Source of the DNA: Pseudomonas sp. B6002
GTDB lineage: Bacteria > Pseudomonadota > Gammaproteobacteria > Pseudomonadales > Pseudomonadaceae
NCBI RefSeq assembly: GCF_013385985.1
Contig: NZ_JACAOY010000018.1
Location: forward strand, 1-32,416
Length of the DNA: 32,416 nucleotides
Reading direction: 5' to 3'
Position numbers and translations under genes: made by a program. Every line of letters begins with the position of its first letter. Within the stretch, counting starts at the first letter, position 1. This document shows positions 8,334 to 18,332 of the stretch, in pieces. A model generated the notes under the pieces. The model saw nothing but the letters and a program-made list of their open reading frames with translations. It was not told the DNA's origin and searched no databases.

Positions 8334-8981
8334 ATGATTGATCTGTATTACTGGCCCACGGGCAACGGCTTGAAAGTCGGCATCCTGTTGGAAGAGCTGG
8401 GTATCGAATACCGACTGGTGCCGGTGAACATCCGCGAAGGCCAGCAGAAGCACGCGGACTTCCAGCGCATCAGCGCCAACGGGCGCATCCCGGCGATTGT
8501 CGACCATCGCCCCGAGGTGCCGCTGAGCCTCTTCGAATCCGGCGCGATCCTCAATTACCTGGCTGACAGCGCCGGGCAGTTCCTGCCGCCAGCGGGCACT
8601 GCCGAGCGGCAAAAGGTGCAGGAATGGCTGTTCTGGCAGGTGGGGCACATCACCCCGTACCTGAGCCAGTTGCAGCTGTTCAAGGAGAAGGCGCCGGAAC
8701 CTATCCCGTTTGCCCTCGACCTGCTCAATGCCGAAGCCACGCGCTTGTACCGCGTGCTGGAGCAGCGCCTGGGCGAAGTGCCCTACGTGGCGGGCGAGTA
8801 TTCGGTGGCCGACATGGCGATCTTCCCGTGGATCCAGCCGTTGCGCCAAGGCCAGGACCTGGCGAGCTACCCGCACATCCAGGCCTGGCGTGAGCGCATC
8901 AAGGCGCGGCCCGCAGTGCAGCGTGCCTACGCCAAGGGCCGCGACGTAGCGGCGGGCGAGCGTTCGTTGGCGTTGCAGTAA
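8334..8981 (+). CDS. YfcG-like glutathione S-transferase / disulfide reductase
   Basis: The 215-residue protein has a thioredoxin-like N-terminal domain (MIDLYYWPTGNGLKV, NGRIPAIVDH, LFESGAILNYLA) and an all-helical C-terminal GST domain (WLFWQVGHITPYL, SVADMAIFPWIQP). It resembles E. coli YfcG closely by eye: the same NG after the first strand in place of a catalytic Cys or Tyr, the same FESGAIL glutathione-binding turn and a similar length. YfcG-type enzymes bind glutathione and reduce disulfides. A good ribosome site (AGAGGGG) precedes the ATG. Its neighbours are a thiol dioxygenase and a rhodanese fusion, so reduction or conjugation of a sulfur compound is a reasonable role. That role is inferred from position. 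Confidence 0.87.
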   Translation: MIDLYYWPTGNGLKVGILLEELGIEYRLVPVNIREGQQKHADFQRISANGRIPAIVDHRPEVPLSLFESGAILNYLADSAGQFLPPAGTAERQKVQEWLFWQVGHITPYLSQLQLFKEKAPEPIPFALDLLNAEATRLYRVLEQRLGEVPYVAGEYSVADMAIFPWIQPLRQGQDLASYPHIQAWRERIKARPAVQRAYAKGRDVAAGERSLALQ

Positions 8982-9008
8982 CTCATTTCTTACTTTGTTG
9001 GGACTTCC

Positions 9009-11702
9009 ATGAGCCAGACCATCACCCCAAGTCAACTGCAGCAATGGCTGTTCGACGGGCAGGAAATCGCCGTATTTGACGTGCGCGAACACGGGCAGTA
9101 CGGCGAAGCCCATCTGTTCCACGGGGTGAACCTGCCCTATAGCCGCCTGGAGCTGGAAGTGCGCCGTTTGGCGCCGAACCCCCAGGTGCGCCTGGTGATT
9201 TACGATCAGGACGAGGGCGAAGTGGCCACGCGTACCGCACAGCGCCTGCACGCCTTGGGCTACAGCCGGGTGCATGTACTGGCGGGTGGCGCAGACGGTT
9301 GGCAGGCGGCGGGTTTGCAGCTGTTTGCGGGCGTGCATGTGCCGTCCAAGGCGTTTGGCGAGTTGGTGGAAGAGGCCAGCCACACGCCCCACGTCACCGC
9401 GCGGCAACTGGCCGAGTGGCAGGCCCGTGGCGAGCCGTTGGTGGTGCTGGACGGGCGGCCGTTCGATGAATACCGCAAGATGACCATCCCGGGCTCCATC
9501 TGCTGCCCGAACGGTGAGCTGGGCTACCGCGTGCATGACCTGGTGCCGGATGACAGCACGCCGATCGTGGTCAACTGTGCCGGGCGTACGCGCAGCATCA
9601 TTGGCGCACAGACGTTGATCAACCTGGGCGTGAAGAACCCGATTTACGCCCTGGAAAACGGCACCCAGGGCTGGTACCTGGAAGACTTCCAGCTGGAGCA
9701 CGGCAGCACCCGACGCTATGCCGATGCGGTCAGCGGCGATCTGGATGCACAGCGCCACGCCGCGCAGCAGTTGGCGCAACGGGCAGGGGTGGTGAGTGTG
9801 TCGACGCAGCAGGTGCGGCAATGGGCCGAGGACACCGGGCGCAGCCTGTTTTTGTGTGATGTACGCACCGCCGAGGAGTTTGCCGCAGGCACCTTGCCCG
9901 GCGCGCAACACACGCCGGGCGGGCAGTTGATCCAGTCCACCGACCTGTACATCGGCGTGCGCCAGGCCCGGGTGGTGCTGGTGGACAGCGATGGTATCCG
10001 TGCGCCAATCGTGGCCAGTTGGCTGCGTCAGTTGGGGCATGAGGCCTACGTGTTGAGCGGTGGGGTCGACAGTGGCCTGGCATTGCCTGTGCAGGCGCCG
10101 GTGGCTTATGAGCCTTTGCCGCTGATCAGCCCCCAAGGCTTTGAGTTGAGTGAAGTCAACTTGATCGACCTGCGCCCGAGCATGGTGTACCGCAAGGGGC
10201 ATATTCCGGGTTCGCGCTGGTCGATCCGCTCGCTGTTGAAGACTGACCATCGCCCGCTGGTATTGGTGGCGGATGATCCGGCGCTGGCGGCGTTTGCAGC
10301 CCTTGGCTTGGAAGCAAAACTGCTCGACGGTGGTTTTGCCGCCTGGGCTGCCGCCGGCCTGCCAGTGAGTGAAGACCCGCAGAACCCGCCGGACGCGCAG
10401 TGCATCGACTTCCTGTTTTTCACCCACGACCGCCACAGCGGCAACAAGGACGCCGCGCGCCAGTACCTGGCCTGGGAAATCGGCTTGCTGGCGCAGATGA
10501 GTCCGGCAGAAATCGCCAGCCTCAAGCCGCTGGTGCCGACGTCGCGTGTGCGTACCCGGTTGATCCACGCCGCCCGCACGGAAAAAGGCCAGGGTGGACG
10601 TGCGGTCAACGTGCCGGTCACGCGTATCAGCACGGTGCTGTTCGACAACCTCGCCCAGATGCGTGACGCCCGCGCCCGCCGCGACAGCGAGCGTGTGCTG
10701 ACTTACGGCGCTCGGGGCAACCCCACCTCCCATGCGCTGGAAGATTTGGTGACCGAGTTGGAGGGCGGCTATCGCACGCGCCTCTATGGCACCGGTCTGG
10801 CGGCGGCCGCCCAGGTATTCCTGGCGTATCTGCGCCCGGGCGATCACGTGTTGATCACCGACGCGGTGTACTCCCCGGTGCGCAAACTGGCCCGGGAGTT
10901 CCTGCAGCCGTTTGGCATTGAAGTCAGTTACTTTGCGCCGGACGGCAAGGGGCTCGAAGCGCAACTGCAAGCCAACACCCGGTTGGTCTACGCCGAAGTG
11001 CCCGGCTCGTTGTTGTATGAATTGTGCGACTTGCCGGCGATTGCGGCCTTGTGCAAACCGCGCAATATCCTGCTGGCTGTCGACAACACCTGGGGTTCGG
11101 GCTACCTGTATCGCCCGCTGGCGCTGGGGGCGGACATCTCGATCATGGCCCTCACCAAATACCTCGGCGGCCACAGCGACGTGATGATGGGCAGCGTGTG
11201 CACCAGCGCAGCAGCCTGGCCGGCGTTGGGCCGCATGAGTGACACCTTTGGCAACGCGGTGAGTGCCGACGATGCTTACCTGGTGCTGCGGGGCGCGCGC
11301 ACCCTGGCGTCACGCCTGGACGTGCATGAGCGCGGCGCGGTGGAGATCGCCCAGTGGTTGCAGGCGCAACCGCAGGTCAAGCGGGTGTTCCATCCGGCGT
11401 TGCCGGAGCATCCGGGGCATGCGCTGTGGCGACGGGATTTCACCGGCAGCAATGGGTTGTTGTCGTTTGAGCTGGTCAATGCGGACGCGGCGTACGTCGA
11501 GCGCTTGATCGACGGTTTGCAGCTGTTCGGGCTAGGCGCATCGTGGGGCGGCTATGAAAGCCTGGTCACCGTGGCCGATACCAAGGACCGCGAGAATGCA
11601 GCAGATCGCGGGCTGAACCCGGTGGTGCGCCTGCACATCGGCCTGGAGGACGTGGCGGCGTTGATCGAGGATTTGCAGCGCGGGTTTGCGGCGGCTGGCT
11701 GA
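9009..11702 (+). CDS. Four-rhodanese / cystathionine beta-lyase fusion
   Basis: This 897-residue protein joins two enzyme classes. Four rhodanese-like domains lie at about residues 5-105, 128-232, 263-357 and 370-452. Only the second keeps the sulfur-carrying Cys (C190 in NCAGRTRS); the equivalent loops in the others read YDQDEG, VDSDGI and VADDPA and are probably structural. From about residue 514 (RTRLIHAARTEKGQGG) it is a Cys/Met-metabolism PLP enzyme with YGARGNPT, D692 in AVDNTWGSG and the Schiff-base lysine K717 in ALTKYLGGHSD, as in MetC beta-lyases. The frame is continuous with no internal stop. A beta-lyase releases a thiol or H2S, pyruvate and ammonia from cystathionine or S-substituted cysteines; the rhodanese could receive sulfane sulfur. 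Native substrate is unknown. Confidence 0.9.
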   Translation: MSQTITPSQLQQWLFDGQEIAVFDVREHGQYGEAHLFHGVNLPYSRLELEVRRLAPNPQVRLVIYDQDEGEVATRTAQRLHALGYSRVHVLAGGADGWQAAGLQLFAGVHVPSKAFGELVEEASHTPHVTARQLAEWQARGEPLVVLDGRPFDEYRKMTIPGSICCPNGELGYRVHDLVPDDSTPIVVNCAGRTRSIIGAQTLINLGVKNPIYALENGTQGWYLEDFQLEHGSTRRYADAVSGDLDAQRHAAQQLAQRAGVVSVSTQQVRQWAEDTGRSLFLCDVRTAEEFAAGTLPGAQHTPGGQLIQSTDLYIGVRQARVVLVDSDGIRAPIVASWLRQLGHEAYVLSGGVDSGLALPVQAPVAYEPLPLISPQGFELSEVNLIDLRPSMVYRKGHIPGSRWSIRSLLKTDHRPLVLVADDPALAAFAALGLEAKLLDGGFAAWAAAGLPVSEDPQNPPDAQCIDFLFFTHDRHSGNKDAARQYLAWEIGLLAQMSPAEIASLKPLVPTSRVRTRLIHAARTEKGQGGRAVNVPVTRISTVLFDNLAQMRDARARRDSERVLTYGARGNPTSHALEDLVTELEGGYRTRLYGTGLAAAAQVFLAYLRPGDHVLITDAVYSPVRKLAREFLQPFGIEVSYFAPDGKGLEAQLQANTRLVYAEVPGSLLYELCDLPAIAALCKPRNILLAVDNTWGSGYLYRPLALGADISIMALTKYLGGHSDVMMGSVCTSAAAWPALGRMSDTFGNAVSADDAYLVLRGARTLASRLDVHERGAVEIAQWLQAQPQVKRVFHPALPEHPGHALWRRDFTGSNGLLSFELVNADAAYVERLIDGLQLFGLGASWGGYESLVTVADTKDRENAADRGLNPVVRLHIGLEDVAALIEDLQRGFAAAG

Positions 11703-11737
11703 AAAAAGATCGCTCCCACGCCCGGTGGGAGCGATCA
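11702..11737 (-). terminator. Rho-independent terminator after nucleoside hydrolase
   Basis: A perfect 12-bp inverted repeat, GATCGCTCCCAC (11708-11719) and GTGGGAGCGATC (11725-11736) with a 5-base loop, is followed on the minus strand by a run of six T (11707-11702). It ends the minus-strand transcript. The hairpin could also slow plus-strand transcripts leaving the rhodanese fusion, but there is no T-run on that side. Confidence 0.8.
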
Positions 11738-11743
11738 CGCCGG

Positions 11744-12820
11744 TCAGTGTTTGACCGGTGTTGGCAGCGTCACGAGGTTGACGTAGCCATCCCAGAATTG
11801 CTTCTGGTCCACGCCGAACACCACTTTGGCTTTTTGCGTGCCCACCGGCGCGCCTTTCTTGTAGCCCAGTGCGCGGCCGTAGTCGGCGCCGAAGGTCGCG
11901 TCTACGTCCACCCACAAATCGCGGGATTCGGTGACAATTTCCGGGCTGACCAGGAACAACGCGGGCAAGCTGTCCCACGTGAAGCTGTGGTAGCCCGGGT
12001 CTTTGTCGAACAGTGGCCCGAACTCATGCTTGTACAGGTCGGCAATCGCGCCTTTCTCGGCAATCACGCGCTGGTACACCGCTTTGTCGAAGGTGACTTT
12101 CTCGCACACGTCGTTCGGGAAAATCACGTGTTCGATCGGCGAGCGCAATACGATCTTCGCGGCCTCCGGGTCGAACCACCAGTTGAACTCCGCCGCTGGC
12201 GTGGTGTTGCCCGGGATCTCCAGGGCGCCACCCATGTACACGATGCGCTTGATCAGCGGCACGATGTCTGGCGCCGAGCGAATGGCCAGGGCGATGTTGG
12301 TCAGCGGGCCGACCGCGAGGATCGTCACCTGGTGCGGGTTCGCCCGCACGCTCTGCACGATGAACTGCGCGGCGGTTTCACTGCGCAGCTTCGTGTGGGT
12401 GGCCAGGCCATCCGGTGGCGCGATCAGCTGTGACGGTGAGGTCGGGCGGGGATTCTTGAACGCCCCCGGCCAGCCCGCGCCGAACAGGGTTTTTTCTGCG
12501 TCGTAGGTGGCGTAGTCATGCAGCAGCGGGTAGGCGGCGCCGGAATAGACACCCACCTCTTTTTCCACGCCCATGCGTTCCACGGCCTTGAGGGCGTCGA
12601 CCTGTTCCTGGTCGACCCAGGCGTTGCCGCTGACCAGCGTCATGCCCAACAACTCGATGCGTTTTTGCGCATGCAGCTGGGCGAGCATGATGAAGGCCTG
12701 GCCGTCATCGTTGAGCACGTTGAAGTCGGTGTCGAAGATGACTTTTTCAGCGGCTTGCGCGGTACCGGCACATAAACCGACCGCAACGAGCAGCGCACAG
12801 CTTTTCAGGAAGCCTTGCAT
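11744..12820 (-). CDS. Secreted nucleoside hydrolase-like protein
   Basis: The protein has 358 residues with a clear signal peptide (1-23, cleavage near AQA-AE), so it is probably periplasmic. The N-terminal calcium/ribose motif is DTDFNVLNDDG (D30, D32, D38, D39), a spaced variant of the usual DTDPGxDD. AVGPLTNIALAI and AAEFNWWFDPEAA are further family blocks. Near the C-terminus the family's His-Asp pair is replaced by W282-D283 (TWDSLPA), so the His that protonates a leaving purine is absent. It starts 27 bp after nicT, in the slot held by the porin gene nicP in P. putida. It may release nicotinate or nicotinamide from their ribosides; that is an inference. Purine or pyrimidine nucleosides remain possible. 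Confidence 0.8.
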   Translation of the reverse strand: MQGFLKSCALLVAVGLCAGTAQAAEKVIFDTDFNVLNDDGQAFIMLAQLHAQKRIELLGMTLVSGNAWVDQEQVDALKAVERMGVEKEVGVYSGAAYPLLHDYATYDAEKTLFGAGWPGAFKNPRPTSPSQLIAPPDGLATHTKLRSETAAQFIVQSVRANPHQVTILAVGPLTNIALAIRSAPDIVPLIKRIVYMGGALEIPGNTTPAAEFNWWFDPEAAKIVLRSPIEHVIFPNDVCEKVTFDKAVYQRVIAEKGAIADLYKHEFGPLFDKDPGYHSFTWDSLPALFLVSPEIVTESRDLWVDVDATFGADYGRALGYKKGAPVGTQKAKVVFGVDQKQFWDGYVNLVTLPTPVKH

Positions 12821-12847
12821 GGTGATTCATCCGAAAAATTATTGTTG

Positions 12848-14158
12848 TCAACGGTTCACCAGTTTCGCCGGCAAGGCGATGACCAGGAAGCTGCTGAGGA
12901 TCAGGCAGCCCGCGAAAAACCACAAGGCACCGGCGCTGCTGCCTGTGACGTCCATCGCAACGCCCATCAACGAGTTGCTCACCAAGCCGGCAATGTTCGC
13001 CACCGAACAGGCTAGGGCAAAGCCCGTGGCAGCGGCGGTGCCTTTGAGGAAGGTGGCCGGCAGGCTGAAAAACACCGGCACCGCGCCGATGATCGCGGCC
13101 GAGGCGATGGCGAACAGCGCAACCGTGGCCGCCACGTTATGGGTAAAGAAGGTGCTGGTGGCCATGGCTGCCGCGCCGATGAAGAACGGCACGATGATGT
13201 GCCAGCGGCGTTCGCGGTGTTTGTCCGAGCTGGCGCCGATCAGCAGCATGCCCAGCAAGGCCGCGATGCTCGGCAGCGCGGTGAGCACGCCGATATGGAA
13301 GGTGTCGGTCACCCCGGCGTTGCGGATAAAGGTCGGCATCCAGAAACCCATGGCGTAGGCGCTGAGCAGGATCGAGAAGTCGATACCGCCGAGCATCCAC
13401 ACCTTGAGGTTGAAGAAGCCGTCGCGAAAGCTGTGTTTGCTGCCGGTGGCGTCGGCCTCGTCCTTGCGCAGTTCGCTTTCCAGCAGGGCTTTTTCTTCAT
13501 CCGACAGCCATTTGGCCTGCTGATAGGTGTTGGGCAGGGCCCAGAAGGTCAGCACGCCGAGCAACACGCTGGGTACGGCCTCGATCAGGAACAACCACTG
13601 CCAGCCGCGCAGGCCGCCCATCTGGTCGAAGTGGCCCATGATCCAGCCGGACAGCGGGCCGCCGATCACGCTGGACAGCGGCAGGCCGATCATGAACAGC
13701 GCGATGATGCGCCCGCGTCGGTGGGTGGGGAACCAGGTGGTCAGGTAATACAGCACGCCCGGCAGGAAGCCCGCTTCGGCGGCGCCAAGCAAAAAGCGCA
13801 GGATGTAGAACTGGGTGGTGGAGGTGACCAGCATGGTGCAGGCCGACAGCAGGCCCCAGGTGATCATGATGCGCGCGATCCAGATCTTCGCGCCGACCCG
13901 CTCAAGCACCAGGTTGCTCGGCACTTCAAAGATGATGTAGCCCACGAAGAACAGCCCGGCGCCAAGGCCGAACGCGGTTTCACTGAAGTGCAGTTGGTCG
14001 AGCATCTGCAACTTGGCGAAGCCGATGTTGATGCGGTCCAGGTAGGCCGCGAGGTAACAGAAACACAGGAACGGAATCAGCTTCCAGGTGATCTTGTGGT
14101 AGAGCGTGGTGACGGGATCAGCGACGGTGGTCGCGGGCGCTGCATTCGCAATGGGCAT
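12848..14158 (-). CDS. nicT: NicT-like MFS transporter
   Basis: This is a 436-residue major facilitator of the anion:cation symporter (ACS, phthalate-permease-like) group with about 12 hydrophobic helices. Markers are CYLAAYLDRINIGFAKLQM after helix 1, GRIIALFMIGLPLSSVIGGPLSGW and the DEEKALLESELRKDE loop between the halves. The ATG at 14158 is chosen because AGGAGA lies about 8 bp upstream; the frame extends to 14377 but that part runs through a REP element. In P. putida NicT follows nicF and is assigned to uptake of nicotinate-pathway compounds, and the same position here supports the name. Its transport substrate is not proven by sequence. Confidence 0.85.
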   Translation of the reverse strand: MPIANAAPATTVADPVTTLYHKITWKLIPFLCFCYLAAYLDRINIGFAKLQMLDQLHFSETAFGLGAGLFFVGYIIFEVPSNLVLERVGAKIWIARIMITWGLLSACTMLVTSTTQFYILRFLLGAAEAGFLPGVLYYLTTWFPTHRRGRIIALFMIGLPLSSVIGGPLSGWIMGHFDQMGGLRGWQWLFLIEAVPSVLLGVLTFWALPNTYQQAKWLSDEEKALLESELRKDEADATGSKHSFRDGFFNLKVWMLGGIDFSILLSAYAMGFWMPTFIRNAGVTDTFHIGVLTALPSIAALLGMLLIGASSDKHRERRWHIIVPFFIGAAAMATSTFFTHNVAATVALFAIASAAIIGAVPVFFSLPATFLKGTAAATGFALACSVANIAGLVSNSLMGVAMDVTGSSAGALWFFAGCLILSSFLVIALPAKLVNR

Positions 14159-14479
14159 TGGGGTGTCTCCTGGCGGTGACTTATGGTTTTTATACGGCCG
14201 CTTTGTTCCAGCACTTCGGAGTGCTGTAGAAGCGACTTCCAAAGGCAGTGTCAGAAGACTGAGGGGGGGGGCCTGGCAACGCTCTCGTGTGGCGCCCGAC
14301 TTATGTGGGAGCTGGCTTGCCTGCGATAGCATCGATGCGGTGTAGCAGTTACACCGCAGCGTCTGCATCGCGGGCAAGCCCGGCTCCCACAGGGATCGGT
14401 TCCCACATTCGGACGTGTTCCAGGCCGGCCCTCAGTTTTTTTCAGGACCACGCTCTATGGCGCAGTTCCCAATAACGTT
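14159..14479. other. 321-bp nicF-nicT gap
   Basis: This gap separates the nicF stop from the nicT start inside the minus-strand nic block. It holds an imperfect REP doublet (14304-14392) and a run of nine G at 14264-14272. No small gene with a credible ribosome site is visible. Any separate nicT promoter would have to lie between the REP and 14158, where I see no convincing -35/-10 pair. Confidence 0.5.
14304..14392. repeat. REP doublet (imperfect, class A)
   Basis: Left arm TGTGGGAGCTGGCTTGCCTG begins at 14304. The right arm, ending CCCGGCTCCCACAG at 14392, has changes relative to the left (CGGGCAAGCCCGG in place of AGGCAAGCCAG). A smaller inverted repeat, GCGGTGTAGCAGTTACACCGC at 14337-14357, occupies the middle and would extend the hairpin tip. 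Confidence 0.75.
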
Positions 14480-15112
14480 TTATTGCTCCCTGAACTGATT
14501 CATCGCCTCCTGCTTGCTCACCACGTCGCCATACTTGCTGTCGATATCGAACAGGTTGGCTTCATGGGGAGCCGGGTGTCGATCGCCAACGCATTCACGC
14601 ACGACGATGGTGCGAAACCCGTGTTGCACCGCATCCACCGCCGTGGCGCGGATGCAGCCACTGGTGGAACAGCCGGCCAGCACCACGGTGTCGATGCCCT
14701 GGGCGTGCAGCATCGGGGCCAGGCTGCTGCCAAAAAACGCGCTGGCATACTGCTTGGTGATCACCACTTCGTCGGCCTGGGGCAACACCTCGCTGCAAAA
14801 CGCGGCGAGCGGGTTGCCTTCGACCATGTCTTTCATGACTGGGGCCTTCTTGACCCAGATCCCGCCATCGACGAAATGGCCGGGATGGTAGCGGATATTG
14901 GTGTGCACCACCGCAATCCCATGCCTGCGGGCGACGGCCAGCAGCTCGACGCTTTCGGCCACGGCACTGACCACGCCCGGCGCAAACAGCGGCGCGCCTT
15001 CGGTGGTGTAGCCCTGCATGAAGTCGATCATCAGCAGCGCGGCTTTCTTGCCGAAGCCGATGCGATTGCCCCATACGCCCTGGTAGTTGGCGTCGGCGGA
15101 TTGTTCACTCAT
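14480..15112 (-). CDS. nicF: Maleamate amidohydrolase NicF
   Basis: NicF (210 residues) hydrolyses maleamate to maleate and ammonia, a late step of nicotinate degradation. It is an isochorismatase-like cysteine hydrolase with the expected triad: D30 in LLMIDFMQGY, K120 in VITKQYAS and the nucleophile C153 in CSTSGCIRATA. Length and motif order match N-carbamoylsarcosine amidase/NicF proteins. The isochorismatase family alone would be ambiguous; the surrounding nicC, nicD, nicE and nicT genes decide the name. It is separated from nicE upstream by 215 bp containing a REP cluster, which makes a single uniform nic transcript less certain. Confidence 0.9.
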   Translation of the reverse strand: MSEQSADANYQGVWGNRIGFGKKAALLMIDFMQGYTTEGAPLFAPGVVSAVAESVELLAVARRHGIAVVHTNIRYHPGHFVDGGIWVKKAPVMKDMVEGNPLAAFCSEVLPQADEVVITKQYASAFFGSSLAPMLHAQGIDTVVLAGCSTSGCIRATAVDAVQHGFRTIVVRECVGDRHPAPHEANLFDIDSKYGDVVSKQEAMNQFREQ

Positions 15113-15148
15113 CTCTCAACCCCTCAATTCTGAAAACTGCACTTACCC

Positions 15149-15318
15149 TGTGGCGAGCGGGCTTACTGTGGCGAGCGGGCTTGCCCCGCGTTGGGTGGCG
15201 AAGCCGCCCCAATAAGATCGATGCGGTCTACCAGACGAAGCGCATTGCCTGGTTTGGGGCTGCTTCGCAGCCCAACGCGGGGCAAGCCCGCTCGCCACAA
15301 CAAACGCGCTCGCCACAA
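15149..15318. repeat. REP cluster (class C) between nicE and nicF
   Basis: Copies of a third REP class, with core TGGCGAGCGGGCTTGCCCCG, flank this segment: a truncated copy at 15149-15166, a full copy from 15169, an inverted full copy ending near 15299, and a partial inverted copy ending at 15318. The inner part also has GGGTGGCGAAGCCGCCC. The cluster could fold into a long stem within the nicE-nicF transcript and act as attenuator or mRNA stability boundary. Confidence 0.75.
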
Positions 15319-15327
15319 AGTGTGGCG

Positions 15328-16080
15328 TCAGTAAGCGCCGGAGAGCAGGGCGCCGGCACCGGGCACGATGGGCTCCAGGTCCAGGGCCTTGAGCATGGCG
15401 TAGGTGGTGGCGATAGCGGCGGTGAGCACCGGTTTGCCGGTTTGTGCCTCGACCTTGGCCACCACCGGCAGCGACTGCATTTGCACGCAGGCCGACAGCA
15501 CGATCACGTCCACGCCTTCCAGGTTCATGCCGGCGACGATGGCCGGCAGGTTGGCCGGGTCGTGGCGGGCCACTTCGAGGTTGTCGGGGATCTCCAGCGC
15601 GCGCCAGTCCACCACCTCAAAGCCTTCTTCGCGGATGTAGTTCACCACCAGTTCGGTGAGCGGCTTCATGTACGGCGCGACGATGGCGATGCGCTTGGCG
15701 CCCATCACCTTTAGGCCTTCAATCAAGGCACCGGCACTGGTGATCACCGGGGCGTTGGCGTCGTTGTCGGCGGTGGCTTTGCGCAAGCGTTGCTCGGAGT
15801 TGCGGTGATAACCCAGCCCCATGGCCATGATCGCCACCAGGCAGGCGTAGCCCAGCACGTCGACCTTGGCGTCGGACAGCTCGACCGCGCAGCGGTCGGA
15901 CTCGCCGTCCATCGCCGCCAGTTCTTCCTTGCGCACTTGCTTCATGCGCATGCGGCTGGAGTGAAAGGTAAAACGCTCCGGGCGGATGGCCTGGCGTGCG
16001 GTGAGCATCGCCGGGATCTCGGTTTCCATGGTGGTGTTGGAACTCGGCACGATCTGGCCGATGCGGTAAGGCTTGAGCAT
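15328..16080 (-). CDS. nicE: Maleate cis-trans isomerase NicE
   Basis: NicE (250 residues) isomerises maleate to fumarate, the exit of the pathway into the TCA cycle. It belongs to the Asp/Glu racemase-like superfamily and shows the two facing catalytic cysteines, C80 in LGYACLVAIM and C198 in VLSACVQMQS. It also has the N-terminal VPSSNTTMETEIP substrate loop. The ATG at 16080 is chosen for the GGGAG ribosome site about 8 bp upstream; an earlier in-frame start at 16152 lies inside nicD. nicD ends 11 bp upstream, so nicD and nicE are cotranscribed. Confidence 0.93.
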   Translation of the reverse strand: MLKPYRIGQIVPSSNTTMETEIPAMLTARQAIRPERFTFHSSRMRMKQVRKEELAAMDGESDRCAVELSDAKVDVLGYACLVAIMAMGLGYHRNSEQRLRKATADNDANAPVITSAGALIEGLKVMGAKRIAIVAPYMKPLTELVVNYIREEGFEVVDWRALEIPDNLEVARHDPANLPAIVAGMNLEGVDVIVLSACVQMQSLPVVAKVEAQTGKPVLTAAIATTYAMLKALDLEPIVPGAGALLSGAY

Positions 16081-16091
16081 GGTGGTCTCCC

Positions 16092-18145
<2,054 letters not shown>

Positions 18146-18244
18146 TTATCCTGTGTAACGGGTTGTAGCCATTAAATAGTGGGTTTGTGTGGATTGGTAA
18201 CGTTTTGGTGCGGTGCTTGCAGTCCGCCTGCAATTCAGGTCTTA

Positions 18245-18273
18245 TCGTTAGTAATTGGCGTATACGCTATAAA
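18245..18273 (+). promoter_or_regulatory. nicX promoter with putative NicR operator
   Basis: A weak -35 (TCGTTA, 18245-18250) and a -10-like TATAAA (18268-18273) are 17 bp apart, and the perfect 10-bp palindrome GCGTATACGC (18258-18267) fills the spacer just before the -10. The arrangement mirrors the nicC promoter, so the two sites probably bind the same repressor, NicR. Confidence 0.6.
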
Positions 18274-18332
18274 AGTGCACTAGAGTGAAGCGCAGTGCTT
18301 GAACTTGGTGCAGCCCCACAGGAGACAGGAAA

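Noticed and set aside
8268-11174. Minus-strand open frame of 968 codons opposite the GST and rhodanese fusion genes
   Set aside because: It is antisense to two genes with clear catalytic motifs. Its composition (rich in Gln, His, Arg, Val, Ala) is that of a high-GC shadow frame, and no domain is recognisable.
11744-12820. Naming the nucleoside hydrolase as an inosine-uridine enzyme
   Set aside because: The N-terminal motif is spaced unusually and the His of the His-Asp pair is Trp, so the classical substrate assignment is not supported.
14159-14377. N-terminal extension of NicT
   Set aside because: The extension is translated through a REP element, while a good AGGAGA ribosome site precedes the ATG at 14158.
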